Shown here: positions 48,068-57,309 of the stretch, one piece after another
How the letters are laid out: the number at the start of each line of letters is the position of its first letter
Numbering within the stretch: the stretch's first letter is position 1
Notes under the pieces: generated by a model
Seen by the model: the letters and a program-made list of their open reading frames with translations, nothing else
Database searches by the model: none
What the model was told of the DNA's origin: nothing
Program-made: the position numbers and the translations under genes
NCBI GenBank assembly: GCA_028023455.1
Contig: JAQFVV010012396.1
Span: 24,571,330-24,635,329, forward strand
Source of the DNA: Epiperipatus broadwayi
Taxonomy: Eukaryota; Onychophora; Udeonychophora; Euonychophora; Peripatidae
Length of the DNA: 64,000 bases
Reading direction: 5' to 3'

Positions 48068-49630
48068 ATATATATATATATATTATTTTATTTAAGCATG
48101 CAAAGCTATGGTTGATAGAGGCATGCCATGTAGAAATATCTTATTAAGCACAAAAGAGGGATCATATTTTTCCATAGCGATTGTAATTCCACTGTAAATA
48201 TTTTTTTATTAATCGGATTGCTACGATGCTATATTAAATTCAAATTTTACAGTTTTAAACTTGATTTGTTAATAAATGTTACATCTTAATTAAAATTTGA
48301 TGTTGTGTCTTAATTAATGTTTTGGTATCCATGAAATCCAGAAATCTTAATCATATGCAATTTTAAATAAATGTTTTAATGTTTATTCAGATCACAGACA
48401 CATTGCAAAAGTTTAATCATTAAATTGATATTTTCTTATGAAATCCGAAATTTGCTTTAAAGAAACATTCATAACTTGCTTTACAAATAATTATGGTTAC
48501 ACTACAAACATCTGAAAGGTGATTTATTTTTGAATTAATTATTATTTTCATTTTCATAAATTTGTTGTGTTGTGACTAATATCTTGAGTGGACATAAAAC
48601 CCCAATCCCCATTCCTGGTATTTGAATGAGCTCCCAGTCTATAGTAATCTAGTTCAAAATTTAAAGTTGGTAAAATATTCTATCTTAGTTAACTGTTTAG
48701 TAATTTATAAGTTTTTATTCTTATTATTGGTTTATTTAAAGTAGATATTAGCTGAGAGATCAAGCATATGTCTACTTAAATTATAATCACTGGGATAACA
48801 GTCATTGGTCAAAAATAAATTTGTAAGATCAGCAATAAAAATTTTGCTTTCCTGAATTGAATCCTATAATTTTTCAATTTTGCATTAAGAGCTCATAAAC
48901 TTATTGTTATAGAATTAATGTGGTATTATATATTAATTAAATTGCTAAGATTAACTGTTTATCCCATGCATATCTGCTCATCACAATACAGCAATGTGGA
49001 GAAGTTAAGAATAGTAAAGTTCATTGGAAGAGGAGAGTGTAGAAAAATTATTGTCAGAAATAAAATGATTGTAACTATGATGTTAGTGATTTATGTGGGA
49101 AGTACCAAGATCATTAAACTGTTATGAGTGTGATTCAAGATTTCTCCTTCTCTCTTAGCTTATTCATAATCGTTTATAATGTTTATTATTAGTATAATTC
49201 TATGTGTTCTTGGCATAAGTTGTACCAAAGCAATTATAGAACCTTAACCATGAGCAGAAAGGGACTGGTATTTTAATCAATATCCTGGTGAGATGTAAAA
49301 CAGCTGTGTTTGATTTATGTGACTGTTGTGCAAGTGCATGTTAGCCAAGTCCATCCATTCCCTTTTGTGTGTTACAATTTGGCTTGCTTAATTTAAGAAA
49401 TCCTTTAATTTAAGAAGAGAGTAGATCTAGATATTTTACAGAGTGAAATTATTTTAGAAGTTAATAAATTGCATCATTTATAAATTCATAATTTATAAAT
49501 CTATGACTCCGTCAAATCAATACAGCAACTCTTCTGTTAAAGTTACAATTTGGCACCCTGTTATATGCTTTCTCTCTCTCCTTCCCTTTTCTTCTCCTTT
49601 TTCTCAGTAAAAGCATAAAGCTAAACTAGT
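48068..49630. other. AT-rich intergenic DNA with no recognised feature
   Basis: A 69-codon frame at 48918-49127 (+) has no recognisable motif. No repeat shared with the rest of the window. Confidence 0.35.
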
Positions 49631-49637
49631 CAATAAA

Positions 49638-49895
49638 TAATCAAAATTACTCCAACTTTAGAACTTAATCAGACTAGCCAAGAAAATAAATTCTAAAACA
49701 CTACCAATGGTTTCACTGCTACAAGAAGTGTTCTCAAGCATAAATAACTACAAAATAACAGCAGACTTTTCAAATGTTATTTTGTAGTTATTTACATTTG
49801 AGAAGTTTGTTATAGTCTGAAACCATTGGTAGGGTTTTAGAGTTTATTTTCTTGGTTAGTCTGCTTGAATTCTAAATTTGGAGTAATTTTTATTT
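49638..49895. repeat. Foldback repeat, short relative of 30847-31245
   Basis: The left arm (49638-49761) has AATCAAAATTACTCCAAC, TTCTAAAACACTACCAATGG, TTTCACTGCTACAAGAAG and AACTACAAAATAAC. The right arm (49777-49895) is its inverted copy. Order and wording match the outer two-thirds of the arms at 30847-31245. If those are PLE 3' ends, this is a still more truncated pair. Confidence 0.65.
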
Positions 49896-50390
49896 ATATT
49901 ATAAAAAATAAAACAAAAACGAGAAACAACTTTATTTCTTCATTCCCTTTATCTTTAAATTTCTTATATTCTCTATATAATTTACATCTGTTCTTTTTCA
50001 ATATTTTACACTGCATATAAACTATAAACAGTTCAAATCTTTATGCCAATTTTTGCACCCCCTCCCTTGTACTAGCAGTTTCTATTTTTTTACAAAATAA
50101 AAATAAATTCCCATTTATATCATTATATATCTTTGGATATTTTATACATTATTTTTATTTAAATAAATCTTTTTATTTATATTCATTTTACATATCTCTT
50201 TTCTTTTTTAGTCAAAGTATCGATCCACTTATTCCATCTTTTATAATTACATATTTATTTCTTTTCTTATACAAAAATATATAAATAAATTGATTATCTA
50301 TTGACATTTCTTGTTATAAAAACTTTCTTAATTAAATCATTTTTACATCTCTCTTTTTTTACTTTCAACAACAAATTTATTTGCATTCTA
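49896..50390. other. Pyrimidine-rich, AT-rich spacer
   Basis: T/C-rich plus strand with no open frame. It may include the outermost 3' flank of the LINE, whose exact 3' end I could not fix. Confidence 0.35.
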
Positions 50391-50747
50391 TTTAGGTCAG
50401 GTACATAAACAGCTACAATTGAAATCAATTACAACTTATGAGTTTCTTTTTATAAGCAAAAGGTGAGTGAGATAGTCTATCAATTAAGCAATTCATAAGG
50501 TTAAGATTGAATCAAGTTTTGATCTGGGATAGTGAGCTCCTGGATTCATTTAGGCTTTCTGTGGGTACAGATGGTTGAGATTGGTACGGTGATGTGATTA
50601 AAGTCTAAACTGTCCCCATGTCTGGTCCACCAACCAGGGTTGACCAGTGTGTTTATCATCCTCTTTAATTTTACACAGGGTACTGAAGAAGAGTTTATCA
50701 ATGGGGTCATCACAACCTTTATTGAACATGACTATACATCTGACTGA
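50390..50747 (-). other. LINE 3' untranslated region
   Basis: Less AT-rich than the spacer beyond it and continuous with the ORF2 C-terminus. It lacks a clear terminal poly(A) or simple repeat, so the end is a guess based on the change in composition. Confidence 0.4.
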
Positions 50748-51267
50748 TCAGATTGAAAAGTTAATAATCGTGGCAAGACATATGAATGGAATGTTTCTTT
50801 TTTCGAATGCAGGCTTGAGCATGATGTAGGCAGGGTCTGAATTGTTGGTTCTATTCAGTGCTAGGTTATGTAGGTATGTCCACGATCCACAATAATCAAG
50901 AATATGGACCATGGACTCCTCCTGTTTCATACATAAAGGGCAGAGGGGGTCAATATTATATCCCCTTTGATAACAAAGGAAGGCTGCAGTAGGAAGAGCA
51001 CCAAGGTTGACCTTCAGGAAAAAGTCAACAAACTTGGGACTTAGTTTGAGTAATTTTGTTGTCTTTGAGAGTTGCGGTATTCCAATTGGAAGTACATTAC
51101 CGGTTTTGGTGTTGCCCTCTGAAACCAATTGGTAGACTTGACAGTAGGATAGTTTATTTTGGAATAGTGAACTCGATGTTCGAAAGTTTTGAACAGTGAT
51201 AGACACTTGATGTTGGATCCAAAGTTTACGCAGCTTAGGAGGGGGCTGATTGGTAGGATCCACCTCT
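50748..51267 (-). pseudogene. LINE ORF2, C-terminal part
   Basis: About 171 codons open. It contains CPLCMKQEESMVHILDYC, a C-x2-C-x8-H-x4-C motif of the kind found at the C-terminus of many LINE reverse transcriptases, preceded by VNLGALPTAAFLCYQRG and followed by an 'NLALNRT' stretch to a stop. It is separated from the rest of ORF2 by the LTR element at 51272-54497. The first codon here is not a true start: the frame was continuous with 54502 and upstream before the insertion, apart from a one-base frame difference across the junction. Confidence 0.8.
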
Positions 51268-51271
51268 ATTG

Positions 51272-51554
51272 TGTAACGATATATAAATATGTCGTTACAT
51301 TAATTTAAAATAAAAAATTTTAAAAGTTCGCAAATAAAAGAAACTAAACACTAAAATTAAAACATTGTTAAATGTGTATACATTCGCACAGATGTTAAAC
51401 TTTAAAAAATATTTTTCTCTGTTAAAAAAAAAAAAAAAAAAAATTTTTTTTTGACTTACGTATCTGCCTACTTTATAAATTTTTCTAGGTTCAAATGCCT
51501 AGATGGCGCCCCGTAGTGCAGTTTACGTTAAGTCACATTCTCCGGATCGTTACA
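51272..51554 (+). mobile_element. Shortened left LTR of the nested element
   Basis: It starts TGTAACGATATATAAATATG then TCGTTACA, has AAAAGTTCGCAAATAAAAG and CGCACAGAT as in full copies, then jumps at an A tract (~51425) directly to the tail GACTTACGTATCTGCC...CTCCGGATCGTTACA. The tail (last ~100 bp) differs from the right LTR by one base that I can see, while the first ~150 bp are much more diverged. About 1.9 kb, including TATA and hairpin, is missing. Confidence 0.7.
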
Positions 51555-52302
51555 ACTGGCTTTCCCAATCTGGGGCCGATCTTTAATAAACCACAAATAC
51601 CCTGAGCAAATTTTGTCAAAATGGAATATTTTTATCTGTTTACATAAAGTCGTATACTTTAAATCTGATAAAAGCACTGCCAGAAAGAAATAGCACATAT
51701 ATTAAAAACCAACGGAAAGATATAAAAAAATTTTAAAACTAATTTTTGTTAAAAAAAAAACAAAAAGTCAAAAGGTTGCAATAAATATGTTTTTTTTTTT
51801 GTTGTTGATATATATTATGCTTTAACGTGTATGGCCCACAGCCACGTAAGTTTATGATCGAAATGTGGTGCCTTACGATGAGTACCTTTGGGAATTACTT
51901 AAGTGTAACCCTATTTATGCATTTCAATCAGTCATAAATAAGTTGGTGGTATTTATAATTGTTCTGCAAATATACACGTTTAAACCCATTATTTCTTAAA
52001 ACATAGTTATCTCAATGCAACCTTCTTTAAATAAATAATTTATAAAATAACTTGCTTGTTATGCCGTGTGTAAAAATAAAATGTATAAAATAAAATAGAA
52101 CTCTTGTGGGGAGGGGTGTAAACGTAAATGGTCCTTAGGTAAGCGATAGTCAACATTTCATTTTTCTTTTTGTATATAGTCCTTTTGTAAAATTATTAAC
52201 CGGATGTTTGTAAATGTCTTCGTCAATCGTGTACCGTAATTACTAACCCTAAGTAAAATATTTTTTTTTTTGATCATTTTTTTTTAAGTAACTTTACTGA
52301 TA
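51555..52302 (+). other. Noncoding interior of the nested LTR element
   Basis: It opens 2 bp after the left LTR with TGGCTTTCCCAATCTGGGGC, positioned and worded like a tRNA primer-binding site (TGG start). No tRNA was matched. A purine run GTGGGGAGGGG lies at 52107-52120, but not at the expected place just before the right LTR. The stretch GCCTTACGATGAGTACCTTT resembles the LTR interior (TCTTATGATGAATACCATT in copy 1), so part of it may itself be LTR-derived. No open frame. Confidence 0.5.
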
Positions 52303-52781
52303 TGTAACGAGCACAGACCGTTACATTGTTGTTTTTTTTATTTTTATTTATTAAACATGAAAGTAAATTAAAAAGTTCGCATTTAAAAATTTTCTTTAAG
52401 AATTAAAAATTGAAATTAAATATCAACTTAAACTCTTATATATTAAATCGCACAGATAATGAAAAATTATTAAAATAAAAATTTATTAAAGAAAAAGTAT
52501 TTTAAAACTAAATTTTAAAAAGATTTGGAGATAAAATTATATCTTTAATTTTATCTTTAAACATATTTTTGATTTGGAAAACAGGTTAATTAATCAGAAA
52601 TGGAAATGATTGTTAATTAGTTAAATGTAAACCAGCCTTGGCATTTAAATGTAAAAACACCGGTCAGATAAGAAAACAATAGAAACTTTCAGTAAATGAA
52701 ATAAATCCATTTGGAAATCGGACCTCAACGAAAAGGATCATCTCATTGATGATGTAATGTTAAGTCAATCCTTCGAATACG

Positions 52782-52790
52782 TATAAAAGG
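52782..52790 (+). promoter_or_regulatory. TATA box of family A LTR copy 3
   Basis: TATAAAAGG, conserved in all three long copies and lost from the shortened LTR at 51272-51554. Confidence 0.6.
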
Positions 52791-52867
52791 AAAAATTTTG
52801 GAAATTATTAGTTAGTGACTAGTTATTGATGATTATTACGATGTAACAGCTAGGTGTTAGTGCTGAG

Positions 52868-52898
52868 GGGATTGAAAAAGACGCACAGCTTCAATCCC
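52868..52898 (+). promoter_or_regulatory. Conserved hairpin near the predicted LTR transcript start
   Basis: GGGATTGAA, a loop with AAGACGCACAGC, then TTCAATCCC. Equivalent hairpins lie at about 35338-35372 and 46380-46412, each 80-90 bp downstream of the TATA box. The loop core (A)GACGC is shared although the flanks vary. It would be in the R/5' leader of the transcript. Confidence 0.5.
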
Positions 52899-54501
52899 TT
52901 CAGTTCTGTTAAGAAAGGAAGAAAAATGAGCCATCGTTTCTACATTGAGGACCAACTACACTAAAAAAATCTCTGGATGGATAAATAAATTGGCCAACAG
53001 GATACCAATCTTCGGACAACGTGGGAATTCACGTTCAAACGGCAAGGAATATATGAAGATGAACTATTTAAATAACCGTAACAACTTTAAAATTTATGAA
53101 CAGTAAATTAAAAACTTTCCAGATTTAAATAATTGCAATATTATTCTATCTGACCAACATTATTTATTAATTAGTTATAATTTTATTTAATGTATTTATT
53201 TTGTAAAATCATTTCCATTTATTTATTTTTTGTTCTTTAAGTTTTATTATGATTTTTGTTTTCCGTTAAGTTAAATTATATAAATGTTAAACTTAAGTCG
53301 GGCGTGAATGGCTGTATAGATTTGTAAAGTTATATTAGGGGAGGGTAATCTTAGGTTATTTGTTTCGTGGTTAGATTGGGTCAATGGATTGGATATATTG
53401 GTGTGATTAGTAGATGTAATATTGATTCGCCATGGGCAGAATCGCTTCATACACCGCACACTTCCGTTTGCCTATGGAAGGAATTATAAGTCGGATACCG
53501 CAGTTCCTTTCTATGGAGTTTTTGTTTTATTGCTCTTCTTTAGAGATAGATGTAATATTCCTATCTCATAAGAGGCAATTTCTTCTTTTAACCTTTTGTG
53601 CTGTCGTATTTTATTACATTGAATACATCGATATATCAGATGAATTGATGCCAGTTTGACTACGAATTTTAGCCTAAGGTTAAATAGGGATAGAATATTT
53701 TAATTTCAATGCAAATTTATGTAGTATTCATGCTCGACCCTAAATAAAAATGCATTAAATTTAAGTTGTTTATAGATGCTTGCATGGATTGTTTATCGGT
53801 TAACTATGTTTTGCGTTTTCATATTTGATCAAAATATATAGACATTCGATAAATAATGATACCTTACGGTGAGTATCTAAAATGTATTTATTCGGATGTC
53901 TTTTAAGTTATTGGTGACAATGCAAGTATCTTATGGTGAATACTATTGGGTTACATATAAATTTCCCTCCGCAATTGTCAGTAATCAATAATTTTATATT
54001 TTGATCGCTTATGTTTACTTTGGAATGTTTTTAACCGTGTAATCTATGTAACCGATCTATAGCAACTTATTATAACAAGCTTTTATAATCCCACCTGTGC
54101 GAACTTAATTAAAATGTAAACTTATAATAAAATAGAAATTAAAATGTAAATTAAAATCTAAGGTAAAGTTAAAAATAATGTTAAAATGTAAAACTAATAC
54201 TAAAATAATTTTAAATCTTATATATATGTGCATAAATAAATGTTTGTATGTTAATTACTGGCAGTGGCTTATTTTATTCCTTTTTTTATATATACTCTTA
54301 GATTATCTTATTAAATCTCTGCTATTCCACTGAGCTAGTGACATGGGCTAACGACCGGAATCAAAATTTAAAAAAAAAAAAAAAAATTTTTTTTTGACTT
54401 ACGTATCTGCCTACTTTATAAATTTTTCTAGGTTCAAATGCCTAGATGGCGCCCTGTAGTGCAGTTTACGTTAAGTCACATTCTCCGGATCGTTACAATT
54501 G

Positions 54502-56690
54502 GGAAAGGGCATTCCATCCTAGGTTATCTTTAAAGATCTTATAAAGAACGTTATGGGTTCTTTGGAGATAGAAGACTTTAAGAGAATGGAGTCCTAGGTC
54601 ATTGAGGAGTTTTGGTTTTTGAAACACGTTCAGACTGATGACAAGAGCTTTGCTCCCCCAGCACAATCTCCTGCATAGGGTTTCAATTCGTTTGGTAAAT
54701 CTAATTGTTGGGGAGAAACCGGCCAAGTAATATAAAATTTTGGGTAAAACCACTGAATTTAGGAGGGCTATCTTCCCAAACAGAGAAAGATAAACCTTGG
54801 ATAATGAAGTAATTATGACTTAAATCTTGTTGATTAGGGAATTTTCCAGATCTCTCCTCATGATGGAAGGGGGAGAGGCCAGAGGGAACCCAAGAACCAG
54901 CCAAACATCTTCTTGCCAGTGAGGATTGTCCAGATAGCCGACTTATCTCTGTTAATGCTAAGACCGACTTCACTTGCAAACTGGTCCAAGAGTTTCCTGA
55001 GCCCCACCAACTCACTCTGGGATGAAAAAATACTACCACATCATCCATATATGAGATGTGGCGTATGTTCTCCTTCAGCATAGGTATTGCAATTCCAGGG
55101 AAAGAAGCCTCTATGCATAACAGCAGCAGGTTGATATAGGCAGCAGCGAGGAGAGCACTCAGAGGTGAGCCCTGTGGAATGGAAATACAGGGCCGAAATC
55201 CTGGGGCAACTCTGCTATCCAAAGTGAGAAATATTTCATGATTTTGCAGGAGGTTTTCTATCATTTGGAGGTAAGCTGCAGGTACTTGGAGCCCCTCCAA
55301 TACACTGAATAACACATCGATCTTGACACAGTCAAAGGCCCCCAGCAAAGTCGAGTTGAATTGCGACTGGTCTGGGGTTTCTTTTTCTACGAACATAGTC
55401 AACCAGAAGACAAAATCGGCTGACGGCATTGGCAGTCGAGCTCCCTCTCTTGGCAAATTGATAAGATGAAAGATGACTTATAATGTTATCTTGTATATCC
55501 TCTTTGATGAGACTTTCTATTGACTTGGTCAGTAAAGGAAGCATTGAGATCAGATGGAGATTCTCTGCAGGTACTTGGGAGCCCTTCCAATACACTGAGT
55601 AACACATCGATCTTGACACAGTCAAAGGCCCCAGCAAAGTCGAGTTGAATTGCGACTGGTCTGGAGTTTCTTTTTCTATGAACATAGTCAACCAGAAGAC
55701 AAAATCGGCTGATGGCATCGGCAGTCGAGCTCCCTCTCTTGGCAAATTGATAAGATGAAAGATGACTTATGATGTTATCTTGTATATCCTCTTTGATGAG
55801 ACTTTCTATTGACTTGGGTCAGTAAAGGAAGCATTGGATCAGACGGAGATTCTCCTAATCATGTGGTGCCTCCCACTTTTTGATAAGAGGAACCATGGTG
55901 ACTGGACAAACCCCATCAATCTCTCTGCAGTCAACTGCCAGAAGATCCACCATTCTCTTGACTATAGGAATCGTGAAAGATCGAAGATGAAGCAGTAGAA
56001 ACTTAGGAATGTCATGCAGGCCAGGATGCATTCTGTCAGGCATGGACTTGAGTTTTAAAAGAATTCTGGCCTCGGTGATTTTGTGAGTGGCAGAACCTTC
56101 TATGATAATTTTTTTATGCAAGTTTGACACACCAAAAGGTTGGAATTTTCTGCAGTAGTGTTCATGAATCCTGGCCAACATGGATGTTCCTGCAAAGCTG
56201 TTGCCCTGTACCTCGATCAATCTTGGGGCCTTGGACTTTTGCCATATCCAAGGGCCCATCTGAGATAGCCCCTGGTCCAGCAATGTTGATGGTGAATGTA
56301 TTGATGGGCCCTTTTGACCGAGAGATATTCAGCTACTGCTCTCTGTAAGAATATGTATTTAGCCTTTAGTATTAGGATGTTTGTGATGTTCTGAGCTACA
56401 TAGGGGAGTGGTTTTAATTCTCTGGAAATTGAGTCCAGCTCACTAAGCATCCGAATTGAACCCTTGGATTCACTAGTGCATCGATTAATCAGGTCTGTTA
56501 ATGAATTGATAAAAACATTCCAGGCTATATGTGCAGGGAGAGAAAGAAGTTGCACCCTATTGAAAGTGATGTAGGATTCTGATATTAATTGAATTGTGAT
56601 GTTGTATTTAGTGAGCATCCTGATGGTTCTAGGCATATCAATTGCTGTTTGAGTGATAGTACTGGGATTGATTCTTATCTCTAAAGCAAA
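54502..56690 (-). pseudogene. LINE ORF2, reverse transcriptase region
   Basis: Pieces in order on the minus strand: ALKRL-type block as LLKLKSMPDRMHPGLHDIPK near 56030; NLHLISMLPLLTKSIESLIK near 55530, corresponding to the RPISLL block; QLDFAG then GAFDCVKIDVL near 55340, giving the first catalytic Asp; ISIPQGSPLSALL near 55170; HISYMDDVVVFF near 55040, the second and third catalytic Asp in a YMDD rather than the more usual YADD box; then a thumb-like region down to SLKVFYLQRTHNVLYKIF near 54540. A 289-bp internal tandem duplication (55277-55854) and several frameshifts break the frame. Reverse transcriptase identity is certain. Confidence 0.9.
55277..55854 (-). repeat. 289-bp tandem duplication inside the reverse transcriptase
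   Basis: 55277-55565 and 55566-55854 are near-identical direct repeats, both starting TGCAGGTACTTGG and running through CACATCGATCTTGACACAGT to GAAGCATTG(A)GATCAGA. They differ by a few substitutions and single-base indels. Both include the first catalytic Asp block, so the duplication makes a nonsensical double palm segment. Confidence 0.85.
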
Positions 56691-57309
56691 ATGGTTTAAT
56701 AGAACAGTTGGCCAGAGTGGGCCTCCAGGATGGAGGAGAGAGATGGAGAGAAGAATGTAAGATCTATTAATGAAGAAGTTGTTCTGGTATAAAAAGAGAA
56801 TGCTGATTGGGGAAAAAAATTTCTACCACTAATCAAGGGTTGAGTCAAGCACCAAAGGAACTTTGATTGGAATAGTTTATATGAAGTGGTTAAAGTCCCC
56901 AATAATCACCATTGGTAGAGGACTTGTCCTGAGAGTGGAATTAATTATATGAATTACACTATGAACAAGTTGTGAATCTTTTGACAAATAAACATTCACT
57001 AAATTCAGAGACTATCCTCCAAATTGTACTATGCCAATAAGGCAATTGGAATCGATATGTAGAATCTTGAAAAGAGATATTAGGGATCTTTTATTAATAA
57101 CTATGGCAACTCCCCCAGAAGCTGAGGTAGAGTAGCTGTAATGGAAGTAACCCAAACTGTGAATAAGGTTGATAACTTGAGAGTCTGATTTCACATGTAG
57201 CTTTGTCTCACAAAGGCAGAGAATGTCCAGGCCAGAATGATGGAACCAATGTGCTAGAGCATGGGCTTTGTCACAAGAGTTCAGATCTCGGACATTGATA
57301 GAGACTATG
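56690..57309 (-). pseudogene. LINE ORF2, AP-type endonuclease region
   Basis: The minus strand reads FNIVSINVRDLNS at the N-terminus (typical of the SxNVRGL start), DILCLCETKLH (the catalytic Glu block), SASGGVAIVI, MVIIGDFNH (the GDFN block) and SSLIDLTFFS (the S-x-IDL-type end). Together these are the standard apurinic-endonuclease motifs that nick target DNA. Stops and a frameshift between blocks make it inactive. ORF1 ends within a few bases of where ORF2 begins. Confidence 0.85.

Larger units (their letters stand above)
51272..54497 (+). mobile_element. Family A LTR element nested in the LINE (unequal LTRs)
   Basis: A 3,226-bp insertion bounded by TGTAACGA...TCGTTACA and flanked by ATTG on both sides (51268-51271 and 54498-54501), inside the LINE ORF2. 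It has a 283-bp left LTR, a 748-bp noncoding interior and a 2,195-bp right LTR. No gag or pol is visible, so it is a non-autonomous or gutted element. The 4-bp target duplication and TG..CA ends fit LTR integrase activity. Confidence 0.75.
52303..54497 (+). mobile_element. Family A long LTR, copy 3 (right LTR of the nested element)
   Basis: It starts TGTAACGAGCACAGACCGTTACA (terminal imperfect palindrome) and ends CTCCGGATCGTTACA, the best preserved termini of the family. TATAAAAGG is at 52782-52790. The hairpin GGGATTGAA / TTCAATCCC is at 52868-52898. Poly(A)-signal-like AATAAA words are in the second half, and CTATTCCACTGAGC and GGTTCAAATGCCTAG are in the tail. Confidence 0.75.

Noticed and set aside
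52303-54497. Family A as a DNA transposon with TGTAACGA terminal inverted repeats
   Set aside because: Only 8 bp of the ends are inverted. The TATA box, TG..CA ends, 4-bp target duplication and a repeated end on each side of an interior fit an LTR better.
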